Below are positions 51,704 to 59,242 of a stretch of 64,000 nt of DNA, piece after piece. The notes beneath the pieces were generated by a model. That model had not been told where the DNA came from, made no database searches, and saw nothing but the letters and a program-made list of their open reading frames with translations. Source of the DNA: Methylomonas albis (GTDB lineage: Bacteria; Pseudomonadota; Gammaproteobacteria; Methylococcales; Methylomonadaceae). The translations under genes and the position numbers were made by a program. The stretch lies in the NCBI RefSeq assembly GCF_014850955.1, contig NZ_JACXSS010000001.1, positions 3,596,001-3,660,000 of the forward strand. Direction: 5' to 3'. Within the stretch, counting starts at the first letter, position 1, and every line of letters begins with the position of its first letter.

Positions 51704-51751
51704 TATAAAAGGGTTTTAAGCAACGTTACGATAATTAATTTTAGCAACGCA

Positions 51752-52489
51752 TTACGCTAATTGCTTTTTGAATTGCCTATCAAAGGCCCGTTTGCGACAG
51801 GCACCGTCATAGTAGATTCGGCGACCCGTTACCGGACGTCCGCAGGAACAGGCGCAAAGGGTTACGCCTGTCGTTCGGTTTAGCACGGCTTGAGCCAGGG
51901 CGTAGGCCATGCCATAGGGTACGCCGTTACCGATGGCTCGGGTTAAAGCGCCACGCGTAAAAGCGGGTATGTCGAAGTCAGGCGGCAAGCCCTGTAGGCC
52001 GACAATCTCGGCTAGCGGCCTGTTGTCGTTCGCAAGCACGGTGGCGTTACTCGCCGGCGACTTTTTGCGGTCGATGCGTAACGCCGAGCCGTCGAGCGCG
52101 CCGAATTGCACATGACGCAATCGGCGTTGATCGTGGCCGAACTCGGAGGCGTTGAGGTCGAGGCGTTGCCAGCTGTAGCAGTCGATTCGAATATCCGGCA
52201 CGCCTGGCACGTTTTCAGCTAACCACCATTGCGGTTTCGCTTCGGTGACCACCCGGACAAATTGATGCAGCATATCGGCGCCCTCGCCCGTTTGTTCGAT
52301 ACGTCGCGCTTTACTGAAATCCTGACACGGCGGACCGCCAATCACGCCGTCGAAACGGCCGGCCGGGACATGAAAGCGGCGTATGTCGCCGCCGAAGATC
52401 AGATCCGGACCGCGCACGACGCAAAAGCCGGCATCTTCGAAGCCGCGATCCAGCAGTCCGATACCGGGAAACAAGGACAGTACCAGCAT
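51752..52489 (-). CDS. DNA (cytosine-5) methyltransferase
   Basis: A 245-residue C5-methyltransferase with SAM motif SLFPGIGLLDRGFEDAG, catalytic PCQ in GGPPCQDFS (near residue 57), ENVP near 92 and the closing AIGNGVP near 190. The variable target region between is short, so specificity is unusual or relaxed. A cysteine cluster at the C-terminus (CACSCGRPVTGRRIYYDGAC) looks like a zinc knuckle. No cognate restriction gene is adjacent; it probably protects the phage genome. ATG 52489 is the likely start. Confidence 0.88.
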   Translation of the reverse strand: MLVLSLFPGIGLLDRGFEDAGFCVVRGPDLIFGGDIRRFHVPAGRFDGVIGGPPCQDFSKARRIEQTGEGADMLHQFVRVVTEAKPQWWLAENVPGVPDIRIDCYSWQRLDLNASEFGHDQRRLRHVQFGALDGSALRIDRKKSPASNATVLANDNRPLAEIVGLQGLPPDFDIPAFTRGALTRAIGNGVPYGMAYALAQAVLNRTTGVTLCACSCGRPVTGRRIYYDGACRKRAFDRQFKKQLA

Positions 52490-52520
52490 GTTACCCGGCC
52501 GGCGCAAATCGAATCCGGAC

Positions 52521-52538
52521 AGTAACGCTTGGCGTTAC
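52521..52538. promoter_or_regulatory. Short inverted repeat before the methyltransferase gene
   Basis: AGTAACGC-TTG-GCGTTACT, an 8-bp perfect stem 32-50 nt upstream of the methyltransferase ATG. It could be a binding site or an mRNA hairpin. A 32-codon frame (52535-52633, MSKGRNVLLCKQ) runs through it; I consider that frame doubtful. Confidence 0.35.
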
Positions 52539-52616
52539 TTGGCCAGGTCGTCCGCTACCTGGTCGGTAACGGTTATGTCGCCCTTGCACGTTGCCGCCTG
52601 TTTACATAACAAAACA

Positions 52617-53906
52617 TTACGACCTTTCGACATTGGCGGCCCTAAATGTGGGGTTTTCATCGCTATTTAGCCTTGTTTGCGTGCTTTGCGGCACCTTGCC
52701 GTACACGTCAATCGGCCACGCCGTAACGGCTATAGACTGCATACCCCGGTGCAACTCTAGCCCATAAGGCCGCACGCCCCATGCCCAGCCGAAGGACTCT
52801 AGCTGCTTAAGGTCGAATCGCTCTTTAACGTGGTTGGTTTCGTCCATAAATTCTACGTAACCAACCGTTTTTGGCTCTCCCCTTGGCCCAGTCCCCGTTA
52901 TAAGCCCCGCCAAGCGTGGCTTGAACTTTGTCACTATCTGTTCAATGTATTGCGCATGACTCATTGCCTTTGGCAATTCCTTTGGCTTTTCCTGTTCCGC
53001 CCTTGCCTGTTCTGGCTCTGGACGCCTAGCCGTTGCCCGTTGCTCAACCTGCCCTTGCTGTACCTCAGCCGTGCTTGCCTTGGCAACCTTTACAACGTCT
53101 TGCCCTCCCGTCATAAATGACACCAGATACCACACGGCCACTACGCCAACAGCTAAAGCACCCGGCAAACCGTAACGAATGGCCGACGACTTGAGCAGGT
53201 TCGCCCTATCATCGTTATAGGTGGCCTTATTACTAGTGCCGTCAGTATGGCTTTTATAGAGGCCGAAATACTTTTCGTCGTACTTGCCTTGACCAGACCT
53301 GAGCTGTACAAATTTGCCTTTGTTCGCCTTAAACGTCGTCCAGGTATAGCGGTCTGCCATACCTACAGCGTCCAGCTTGACAAAGGTTATGAGCTGGTCA
53401 ATGCGTCGTTTCCATAGCGCGTGGCAATCACGGTGGTCTTGACCCATCACAACAATGTCAAGCCCACGGTGGCCGTGCTGGGTGATAAATTGCGTTATGC
53501 CGTCGCCGAGCTTTGCGCGATCAGACGGCCAAAAGTCTTGCAGTTCGTCAATGATGACTAAGCTGTCATTTTCCACATGGTCATAGATGGTCTTGACTTG
53601 CTCGGCGTCCACTTGATGCAAAAGCCCTGGATAGGTCTTGATAGTCCAGGAATCTTTGCCCTTGCTAACACGTTGCTTTTCCTCATCGGCCAGCGCGGCG
53701 TATTCCTGAGTTGTTAGCGTCCTATGCTCTACCCTGCCCTTTATTTCATCAAGCGGCTTACCGGTAATCTCGGCAAACTTTTCGTGATTAAGGCCTTCAA
53801 TATACGCGAACACTTTGCGCCCCGCCTGGAGCGCAGGAATAATCCGATTAATAGCAGCTTCATAGCTTTTTCCCGATCTCGGCAAGCCCTCATGAAAAAT
53901 TATCAT
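52617..53906 (-). CDS. zot: Zot-like inovirus assembly ATPase (pI)
   Basis: The 429-residue Zot/pI protein has Walker A GLPRSGKSYEA near residue 7, Walker B LVIIDELQDFWPS near 115, one membrane helix (YGLPGALAVGVVAVWYLVSF near 243) and a periplasmic C-terminal domain after a linker rich in E, Q and A. It powers extrusion of filamentous phage through the envelope. It is the hallmark gene identifying the module as inoviral. It lies downstream of the DUF2523 gene with 1-nt overlap. Confidence 0.93.
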   Translation of the reverse strand: MIIFHEGLPRSGKSYEAAINRIIPALQAGRKVFAYIEGLNHEKFAEITGKPLDEIKGRVEHRTLTTQEYAALADEEKQRVSKGKDSWTIKTYPGLLHQVDAEQVKTIYDHVENDSLVIIDELQDFWPSDRAKLGDGITQFITQHGHRGLDIVVMGQDHRDCHALWKRRIDQLITFVKLDAVGMADRYTWTTFKANKGKFVQLRSGQGKYDEKYFGLYKSHTDGTSNKATYNDDRANLLKSSAIRYGLPGALAVGVVAVWYLVSFMTGGQDVVKVAKASTAEVQQGQVEQRATARRPEPEQARAEQEKPKELPKAMSHAQYIEQIVTKFKPRLAGLITGTGPRGEPKTVGYVEFMDETNHVKERFDLKQLESFGWAWGVRPYGLELHRGMQSIAVTAWPIDVYGKVPQSTQTRLNSDENPTFRAANVERS

Positions 53907-54256
53907 TACCAGTGACCCAATGTAACCAGTTTACGCACCATGCGAAACGTCGCCGCCGCACCCAAACATGCCAAGCACGGCACAAGCCCCGCCCGGTCGA
54001 GAAAATACACCGTACCGGTTGCAGCCGGGATTGCATCTACCGCAACCTGCAAACTTGCCGCGCCTGACATGCAGCAGTCGAGCATGCCATTGAACAGGCT
54101 AAACGCGCCTATCAGAGCATCAACAAACTTATCGAATATGACCAGGGGCAGGTCATATAGCGCCGCCTTCATGCTTTCATAGATCAGCCGCAACCACGCA
54201 AAGAGCGCGTCGAAAGCGCTGGTAATGCCGTCTATCATCCAGTCAAAAAACTTCAT
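53906..54256 (-). CDS. DUF2523 membrane protein (pVI-like minor virion protein)
   Basis: A 116-residue protein with an N-terminal amphipathic helix (MKFFDWMIDGITSAFDALFAW), hydrophobic segments and the typical ending AGLVPCLACLGAAATFRMVRKLV. DUF2523 proteins sit between the adhesin and Zot in inoviruses and are taken as pVI equivalents. ATG 54256 is chosen; longer readings lie in the upstream gene. It starts 8 nt after the adhesin stop. Confidence 0.85.
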   Translation of the reverse strand: MKFFDWMIDGITSAFDALFAWLRLIYESMKAALYDLPLVIFDKFVDALIGAFSLFNGMLDCCMSGAASLQVAVDAIPAATGTVYFLDRAGLVPCLACLGAAATFRMVRKLVTLGHW

Positions 54257-54264
54257 ATCCGCCC

Positions 54265-55761
54265 TTACAAAAATGCCCAGGTAAACGCAATCAGCAACGC
54301 CACTACATACATGACTGCTCGAACCACCGGCCAGACGTGAGAGTCCATTACAGGTGCGCACTGTTGATCGATAACAATTTCCGGCGTTAGCGCAGTATGC
54401 GGAATAGTCCACGTTGGGCAATTAGACGCCGGGATGGTCAGCTTAAAAATGTTCGTTAGCGTTTGGCCTATTTGCGTGCCTAGCACGCCGTCCTTTAACT
54501 TGGTCATCGACGCGCCAAAGGTTTTGCCGCTATCTTGATGCAGTCCTTCAGTGGGGACGCCTGGACGGTATCCAGCATGCGTGGAGCTAAGCCCCGCGAG
54601 TGAATCCTTTATGTCCTTTGTATTTGCCGCCGTGCTTGCCGTATTCAATTCGACCTTGCTTAGGTCTATTTTTTGCGATTGCTGAGACAGGCCATAAGCC
54701 AAATTTACATCGTTGTTCACCGTTGAAACTGTCGTCTTTGTACCGTCCGCGCCGGTTGTTGTTGTTCTGGTTTGGGCCTGAGAGCCTTGTATAGACGGCT
54801 GGATAGTTTCCTGCTTTGTGACAGTACCATCGGGGTTATTTGTAGTCGTTTCCGTCGTTTTAACTTCGGGCTGACCAGACAAGCAATAGGTTTTGCCTGC
54901 TACGGAGTAACATGTAGAGCCTGGAGGCTGTGTCTGTACCTCTTTAAGGCATGTGAATTGCCCGTCAGCATAGACGCAATTATTGGGGTCGGACGCGCAA
55001 ACCTTAGACGTACCGACATAGACACAAGGCGCGGTCTGTTCATCTGGCGCAGGTTTGACACACGTTGAACCTAGCCCCTCACCAAGCGGGGATAGTATAA
55101 AATCTGCCGGACATGTCTTAACATCAGGACACGATGCCGGGTATTGAACTGTTATGCCGTCGCCGCAATCGATTTGCGGACAACTCGCCAAGGGAAAATC
55201 GGTGTAATCGGCATCAACACACGCAGACGGGGAACCCGTGACAATTTGCGAACATTTAGGCACAAAGGCATTTACATCGACACCCACAGCCGAACACATA
55301 GGCGCGCCGTCAGTGACGCACGTTGCCGACGTGGTTCCGCCTGATGTTGTTGGATGATGTTTACCGGTAGGACAATTGGCAACACAAACACCAGCTATAA
55401 GGGTTTGGTCTGCCGTACAAGGCGCGACACAGCTTGAGCCGTCCGCAATGAGTTCTTGATTGTCTACGCTACAATATGGCTTGAATCCTGCCCCACATGT
55501 CGTAAAAGGCTGGTTCATGCCGTACCATTGCGCGGCATAACCTATCAAACCATCGCCGACACAAACGGAAGAAGTTCCTAAAGCACCATAGTAGTTGCAA
55601 TTGCCAGCACTATGACCGTTAGCATCTGCGAATACCGAACAAGCGCTATACGCTGCTGTAGTGTCGGCATATCCGGGACTAGCCGCAAATACGATATTGG
55701 AAAACGACATTAATAAGAATAGAGCAGCGAGGCGAGTCACGATTGAACTGGATTTGTTCAT
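54265..55761 (-). CDS. Inovirus adhesin (pIII/TspB-like minor coat protein)
   Basis: A 498-residue exported protein with a signal peptide (MNKSSSIVTRLAALFLLMSF to IVFA-ASP), a cysteine-rich domain with about 40 cysteines up to residue 290, a Thr-rich linker (TKTTETTTNNPDGTVTKQ) and a C-terminal membrane anchor (VVRAVMYVVALLIAFTWAFL). This is the layout of phage receptor-binding proteins that anchor at the virion tip. ATG 55761 overlaps the upstream micro-gene. The repeated CPx-type cysteine motifs likely decide host range. Confidence 0.82.
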   Translation of the reverse strand: MNKSSSIVTRLAALFLLMSFSNIVFAASPGYADTTAAYSACSVFADANGHSAGNCNYYGALGTSSVCVGDGLIGYAAQWYGMNQPFTTCGAGFKPYCSVDNQELIADGSSCVAPCTADQTLIAGVCVANCPTGKHHPTTSGGTTSATCVTDGAPMCSAVGVDVNAFVPKCSQIVTGSPSACVDADYTDFPLASCPQIDCGDGITVQYPASCPDVKTCPADFILSPLGEGLGSTCVKPAPDEQTAPCVYVGTSKVCASDPNNCVYADGQFTCLKEVQTQPPGSTCYSVAGKTYCLSGQPEVKTTETTTNNPDGTVTKQETIQPSIQGSQAQTRTTTTGADGTKTTVSTVNNDVNLAYGLSQQSQKIDLSKVELNTASTAANTKDIKDSLAGLSSTHAGYRPGVPTEGLHQDSGKTFGASMTKLKDGVLGTQIGQTLTNIFKLTIPASNCPTWTIPHTALTPEIVIDQQCAPVMDSHVWPVVRAVMYVVALLIAFTWAFL

Positions 55762-55832
55762 GACGAAAACCCTTGTATAACCGCCCAGGAACACACAACG
55801 CCTAACAGAACAAACAATAATGCCCACAGCAT
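55758..55832 (-). CDS. 24-residue hydrophobic virion micro-protein (pVII/pIX-like)
   Basis: The frame MLWALLFVLLGVVCSWAVIQ plus GFSS starts 2 nt after the stop of the upstream zinc-ribbon gene and overlaps the adhesin start by 4 nt (ATGA). GAGG stands about 8 nt before its ATG. A single hydrophobic helix of this size, between coat and adhesin genes, is what pVII/pIX-type minor coat proteins look like in other filamentous phages. Confidence 0.6.
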   Translation of the reverse strand: MLWALLFVLLGVVCSWAVIQGFSS

Positions 55833-55834
55833 TT

Positions 55835-56059
55835 CTAATCCTCGTCCCCGTCGTCATCGTCGCCGTAGTCGTCGTCCCCAAAATCCTCACCGTCGCACCA
55901 GCCGTTTTGATCGACTACAGTTTCTTCATACCAACCGCAACGCAAGCATTCCATTACCTTGGTAAACACTAACGGTTTCCATTCGTCGCTTGCCCATCTG
56001 ACATCGCCGCCGCAACATGGGCAAGGCTCCGCATGTGGATACTCTCGGAAATTAGGCAT
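55835..56059 (-). CDS. Small zinc-ribbon protein of the inovirus
   Basis: A 74-residue protein with two CxxC knuckles (PCPCCGGD and ECLRCGWYEE) and an extremely acidic tail (GEDFGDDDYGDDDDGDED). AGGGGG precedes the ATG by 5 nt. It lies after the coat gene hairpin and before the micro-protein. Function unknown; the acidic tail suggests DNA mimicry or protein binding. Confidence 0.65.
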   Translation of the reverse strand: MPNFREYPHAEPCPCCGGDVRWASDEWKPLVFTKVMECLRCGWYEETVVDQNGWCDGEDFGDDDYGDDDDGDED

Positions 56060-56083
56060 AAAACCCCCTAGTTCAACAGTAAA

Positions 56084-56108
56084 GCGGGGCTTTTGACCCC
56101 GCCTTGTT
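56084..56108 (-). terminator. Attenuating hairpin after the coat protein gene
   Basis: GCGGGGC (56084-56090) pairs with the complement ending at 56102 around a 6-nt loop, with a short T run on the minus strand side. Filamentous phages use a terminator after the major coat gene to keep coat mRNA abundant. Confidence 0.6.
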
Positions 56109-56126
56109 TTTAGGCTTTTGGCCTGA

Positions 56127-56354
56127 TTAGCCGCGGAACCAGCCAATGACTTTATTAAAGCCCCACTTGGCGACACCAGGGAGGATTTTGATTGCCGCGA
56201 CGGCCGTGATAGCCGCCACGATGGTGGTGGCATCAATCGCCCCGGTGACGCCGGTAAAGTCAAGAGCCGCGTTTGCTGGAGTGATACCCACAGCAAACAA
56301 CGCCACGGCACTCATGAGAACGACTTGTAAAAACGTTCCTAATCTTTTGAACAT
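56127..56354 (-). CDS. Inovirus major coat protein (pVIII-like)
   Basis: A 75-residue pre-coat protein. The signal sequence (MFKRLGTFLQVVLMSAVALF to ANA-ALD) leaves a mature peptide of about 45 residues with a hydrophobic core (TTIVAAITAVAAIKILPG) and a basic end (KWGFNKVIGWFRG) that would face the DNA. The size and layout are those of filamentous phage coat proteins. AGGGGA precedes the ATG. Confidence 0.85.
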   Translation of the reverse strand: MFKRLGTFLQVVLMSAVALFAVGITPANAALDFTGVTGAIDATTIVAAITAVAAIKILPGVAKWGFNKVIGWFRG

Positions 56355-56399
56355 AAATTTCCCCTTTTGAGGTTGATTGAATTGGGCTTTTGGCCCGGT

Positions 56400-56672
56400 T
56401 TATTCGCCCTGCTTTTTTTCGAACCAGCCGATGACCGACTGATACGCCCAGGCAGTTAGATAACAAATGACCGGCAGAGCGAACCCGATCATAAAAGCCT
56501 GCTGGAGGTCGTCCGCTATCGGAATAGCGAACAAATCCGTTAACGTTGGGGCATCCGTGTAGCCTTGCGCCATCACCGCGATATATTCCGCTGACGTGCA
56601 ACTGTTGGCGGCGGCAACTTCGACGCCGGACACCGCGCCCGAAGGCGATACGGCTAAGCACAGATAAGACAT
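56400..56672 (-). CDS. Small inovirus membrane protein
   Basis: A 90-residue protein with an exposed N-terminal part containing two cysteines (MSYLCLAVSPSG and NSCTSAEY), a C-terminal membrane helix (AFMIGFALPVICYLTAWAYQ) and a charged tail (EKKQGE). It lies 2 nt after the ssDNA-binding gene and before the coat gene. Probably a minor structural protein; no family recognised. Confidence 0.65.
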   Translation of the reverse strand: MSYLCLAVSPSGAVSGVEVAAANSCTSAEYIAVMAQGYTDAPTLTDLFAIPIADDLQQAFMIGFALPVICYLTAWAYQSVIGWFEKKQGE

Positions 56673-56674
56673 GT

Positions 56675-56971
56675 TTATCCGGCCTTAGCGACTGGCGGCT
56701 GGACGTTGACGATGTAGTCCTTAAACATGCCTTTACCGGTGGCGATTTTCTCGAACTCGACTTGCAGCTCAACCACGCCTTGTCCGAACTGAATTTTCTG
56801 GAGCTGCTCTTTAATCTCCGGCAGTGCCCGAAAATCCACACCGGCGAGACCGCGCTGGTTGTCTTTGCTTTCCATCCGCGCGATGGCGTAAACGGTGACG
56901 AAGTCATAAGGCGTGCTGTCTTCAAGCGTGCCTTTTGAGTGTTTCCAGCCTAATGCTTTGATTTTTTCCAT
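56675..56971 (-). CDS. Inovirus single-stranded DNA-binding protein (pV-like)
   Basis: A 98-residue protein (MEKIKALGWKHSKGTLEDST, later DYIVNVQPP) resembling the small OB-fold pV-type proteins that coat phage ssDNA before assembly. It lies 2 nt after rep and has AGGGGC before the ATG. Assignment is from size, position and a weak family resemblance. Confidence 0.7.
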   Translation of the reverse strand: MEKIKALGWKHSKGTLEDSTPYDFVTVYAIARMESKDNQRGLAGVDFRALPEIKEQLQKIQFGQGVVELQVEFEKIATGKGMFKDYIVNVQPPVAKAG

Positions 56972-56973
56972 GG

Positions 56974-58074
56974 TTATTTGCCCCTTGCTGTGTCAATGTT
57001 GAGTGGTATGTCGCCAGCCTCGAAAACTAGCGGTTTTTCGGTGTGGATAAATTCATCAATTGCCAATTGTTCATGCGTATCGAAATTGATGTTTTTGGGT
57101 AACTGTTCTTTACCCTTGGTCAGCATCTTGATGGTCTCGTCGGCTCCAAATAAGGCCGAATGCATCCAGATATGCTTACCAAACTGGTGGCGAGTCGTTT
57201 CAACCGATCTTTGCACGGTACTTTTCGCCGTGTTTTTGAAGGTCTCGACGCGCTTTTGAACGTGATGGAACTTTGCCAAGGCCGGATAAGCACCGGCCAG
57301 ATATTGCCCCGGACGCAGCAAGCTATCTAACGGGATAACTCTATCTTTTGCGCCTAGCTCCAATTCAATGCGAATCCAATCCGGATAAAGCTCATGGAAG
57401 CCATTCGCCAGCTGTAAGCCTTTTTCGTAGATCCGCAGCATTTTCCCGGACTCTTTAGAACCCAGATACAAGGTGCGGCCTTTACCGTCGGGCCTGATCC
57501 AATTGCCCTCTTGTCTGACTTTGGGGAATCCCCTGAGCGAGAACATGCCGGCGTGGTAAAGCTGTAGGTAATCGTCCATGCCGGTTTCGCTGGCGAAGTT
57601 ATCGGCGGCATAATCGACGCGGGTTAGCTTGGCACCCGGTATGGACCGCAAGAACTTGTAAAGCCGCATTTCCCATCCGGGCTTAGCAGCCATAAGCCCC
57701 TGCCCCTTCACCGTGACAAGCACCGAATCCCGCTGGCCCCCTATCGAAACCGTTCCCCAGTTTTGAATGCCCATGTTCCAGGTTTCTTTGTAGAAGTTTT
57801 GGCCGCTTGGCAATTTGTGCGAAATGCCATACCCGAACACGTCGTAAAGCCGGGCAGATAGACAGTGCAAATAATCGTCGTCGCTCACCGCCGGATGGCC
57901 GGTTTCCAGCTCCAACGGGAAAGCGTGCGACTTAAACGTAAAATTGACCCAATCGATAAACGCCAAACACGGGTTAGCGTCCTTGTCAGGTAGAGGCACC
58001 ATGACCGCCGTGTACTTGCCAGCCTTACCCAACGCGATAAAGTGAAACTTTTCCAAGGCCTTAATACTCGGCAA
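56974..58074 (-). CDS. Inovirus replication initiation protein, main part
   Basis: A 366-residue Rep of the RstA / phage replication-initiator family, which nicks the origin for rolling-circle replication. Segments include LTRVDYAADNFASETGMDDYL, the RTLYLGSKESGKMLRIYEKG core (tyrosine and lysine typical of the family) and WIRIELELGAKDRVIPL. The frame opens at a TTG (58074) after an in-frame stop. The duplicate at 49.5-50 kb shows that the natural protein continues upstream, so the real start lies at 58322 in another frame. Confidence 0.85.
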   Translation of the reverse strand: MPSIKALEKFHFIALGKAGKYTAVMVPLPDKDANPCLAFIDWVNFTFKSHAFPLELETGHPAVSDDDYLHCLSARLYDVFGYGISHKLPSGQNFYKETWNMGIQNWGTVSIGGQRDSVLVTVKGQGLMAAKPGWEMRLYKFLRSIPGAKLTRVDYAADNFASETGMDDYLQLYHAGMFSLRGFPKVRQEGNWIRPDGKGRTLYLGSKESGKMLRIYEKGLQLANGFHELYPDWIRIELELGAKDRVIPLDSLLRPGQYLAGAYPALAKFHHVQKRVETFKNTAKSTVQRSVETTRHQFGKHIWMHSALFGADETIKMLTKGKEQLPKNINFDTHEQLAIDEFIHTEKPLVFEAGDIPLNIDTARGK

Positions 58075-58322
58075 ACTGTCGAATTCACTGGGCTCTTCGT
58101 TTTTTCCCCCCCTGTTAGTAGTGGGGGGTTATCGTCGGCGGCTTCAGCGGCCAAGGCCGCTTTGAAGCTCGCCGCGTTACGCAAATGACGCGGGAATATC
58201 GACGCGTTCATCCGCGCATACTTCACACGTTCTTCAAGCGTCAATGGCTTTGTCGGCCTGATCTTTTTCTGTAAGCGCTCGTCCAGTTCATCCACCGGAA
58301 TCGGGTTAAAGTCCTCAAGCAT
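57885..58322 (-). CDS. Rep N-terminal part in the shifted frame
   Basis: From ATG 58322 the frame reads MLEDFNPIPVDELDERLQKK...FPRHLRNAASFKAALAAEAADDNPPLLTGG and then runs out of frame through rep. In the related copy at 49473-50036, PPLLLTGG continues directly into EEPSEFDSLPNIKAL, so these residues form the N-terminus of Rep. About 74 codons are meaningful; the rest is shadow. Either expression needs a one-base shift at 58100-58112 or the gene is broken. Confidence 0.65.
   Translation of the reverse strand: MLEDFNPIPVDELDERLQKKIRPTKPLTLEERVKYARMNASIFPRHLRNAASFKAALAAEAADDNPPLLTGGEKTKSPVNSTVCRVLRPWKSFTLSRWVRLASTRRSWCLYLTRTLTRVWRLSIGSILRLSRTLSRWSWKPAIRR
58100..58112 (-). promoter_or_regulatory. 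G7A6 slippage run joining the two Rep frames
   Basis: The minus strand reads GGGGGGG followed by AAAAAA and C. One extra base in the transcript, or a -1 ribosomal shift, would join the upstream frame (LLTGG) with the Rep frame (NEEPSEFDS). The related copy has a normal in-frame GGGGGTGAG here. Confidence 0.5.
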
Positions 58323-58521
58323 GACCGCCCCCATGCACTAAGGCGCTCTGGCTAGACTCAATCGCCAATAACGTGTCTATCTCGGGATTCCAGAACAACA
58401 GCCTCAGCAAGTCGTCATAGGTTTCCAGGTAGTCGGTGTATTCCATGCGAGTGGCGGACGCTTGGTAGACCAAGGCCGCAAACATCGGAAAGTCGGAGGG
58501 TTTGTTCGGTTTATTAGCCAT
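58315..58521 (-). CDS. Small hypothetical protein of the inovirus early operon
   Basis: A 68-residue protein (MANKPNKPSDFPMFAALVYQ), acidic and helical, overlapping rep by 8 nt and the upstream gene by 8 nt. Tight packing on the phage operon supports expression. Function unknown. Confidence 0.6.
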   Translation of the reverse strand: MANKPNKPSDFPMFAALVYQASATRMEYTDYLETYDDLLRLLFWNPEIDTLLAIESSQSALVHGGGHA

Positions 58522-58729
58522 GACTAACCGCCTTTTTGGCTTTCGATTGCTTGAAAGCGTCGATATTGTCTAACGCTGCTTGAATGTGTTTTTTCTCGAC
58601 ATGGCCGACCAGCAACAGCGATAAGCCCCGGAAAGATTTGCGCGCCTCTTCGTAACTCGAACGGCCAAAGCGGTATTCGTTAACGAGGAATTCGCAGGTT
58701 TGTTTTAGGTTGCGTTCGGAAACGATCAT
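58514..58729 (-). CDS. Small hypothetical protein of the inovirus early operon
   Basis: A 71-residue basic helical protein (MIVSERNLKQTCEFLVNEYR) read from ATG 58729 with GAGAGG before it. It has no recognised motif. It overlaps the next gene by 8 nt. Confidence 0.6.
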   Translation of the reverse strand: MIVSERNLKQTCEFLVNEYRFGRSSYEEARKSFRGLSLLLVGHVEKKHIQAALDNIDAFKQSKAKKAVSHG

Positions 58730-58751
58730 GGATACCTCTCGGGTTACGGTG

Positions 58752-58901
58752 TTAGTCGCGACGATTGCCGGCCGATAAGGCAACGGCGATCAGGAAGCCC
58801 GCCCAGACTAGCGGCACAAACCAGTAGTCAATCGTTTCCGGCATTTCTTTGGGAAACACGGCAGCGCCTATCTCGGAAATAAATTGAAGTAACGAATCCA
58901 T
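58752..58901 (-). CDS. 49-residue membrane protein of the inovirus early operon
   Basis: The frame MDSLLQFISEIGAAVFPKEM continues through a hydrophobic helix (DYWFVPLVWAGFLIAVAL) to SAGNRRD. AGAGGAG lies 6 nt before its ATG. Size and single helix fit a small phage membrane protein; it fills the gap between the HTH gene and the early operon. Confidence 0.6.
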   Translation of the reverse strand: MDSLLQFISEIGAAVFPKEMPETIDYWFVPLVWAGFLIAVALSAGNRRD

Positions 58902-58920
58902 TGCGGTCTCCTCTCTCGGC

Positions 58921-59136
58921 CTAGCGCGGAAGTTGTTCGATACAGGTTTGGGTTAGCTCGACCAGGTTTATCAGGCGATGTTTGCCGATGATGATGGTCG
59001 GGAGATAACCCCGGTTTACCCAACCGTCTATCACGCCGAACGGTATGCCGGTTAGTTCGGCAAATCGTTCTCTATGCATCACCGGGACGAAGGGCGACAG
59101 CGGCGATGGCTGGGCTTGTTCCATGTTTTCAGGCAT
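58921..59136 (-). CDS. Excisionase/regulator-like HTH protein
   Basis: A 71-residue protein starting MPENMEQAQPSPLSPFVPVM with a MerR/AlpA-like helix-turn-helix (RFAELTGIPFGVIDGWVNRGYLPTIIIGKHRLINL). Such proteins act as excisionases or as early-operon activators in prophages. It is the first gene of the leftward phage operon, divergent from the repressor at 59243. ATG 59136 is preferred because the longer reading crosses the operator. Confidence 0.72.
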   Translation of the reverse strand: MPENMEQAQPSPLSPFVPVMHRERFAELTGIPFGVIDGWVNRGYLPTIIIGKHRLINLVELTQTCIEQLPR

Positions 59137-59180
59137 ATGGGTTACTATTAATGGTTGTTGGGTTACAGGTAAAAACTGAT

Positions 59181-59235
59181 TGTAAATATAGCAATCAAAT
59201 TTAACACCTGTCAACTATTGATTGCTATATTTACA
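59181..59235. promoter_or_regulatory. 18-bp inverted-repeat operator of the phage switch
   Basis: TGTAAATATAGCAATCAA (59181-59198) is perfectly repeated in inverse at 59218-59235, with 19 nt between. The right arm ends 8 nt before the repressor start and the left arm precedes the divergent HTH gene. The placement is that of a lysogeny switch operator pair. Confidence 0.75.
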
Positions 59236-59242
59236 CGCTGAT

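Noticed and set aside
52535-52633. A 32-codon frame between zot and the methyltransferase gene
   Set aside because: It starts inside zot, has only a weak ribosome site and crosses an inverted repeat; coding not supported.
55835-56311. A 158-codon frame over the coat protein gene
   Set aside because: Its first half overlaps the coat gene in another frame; only the last 74 codons, from ATG 56059, have their own ribosome site and zinc motifs.
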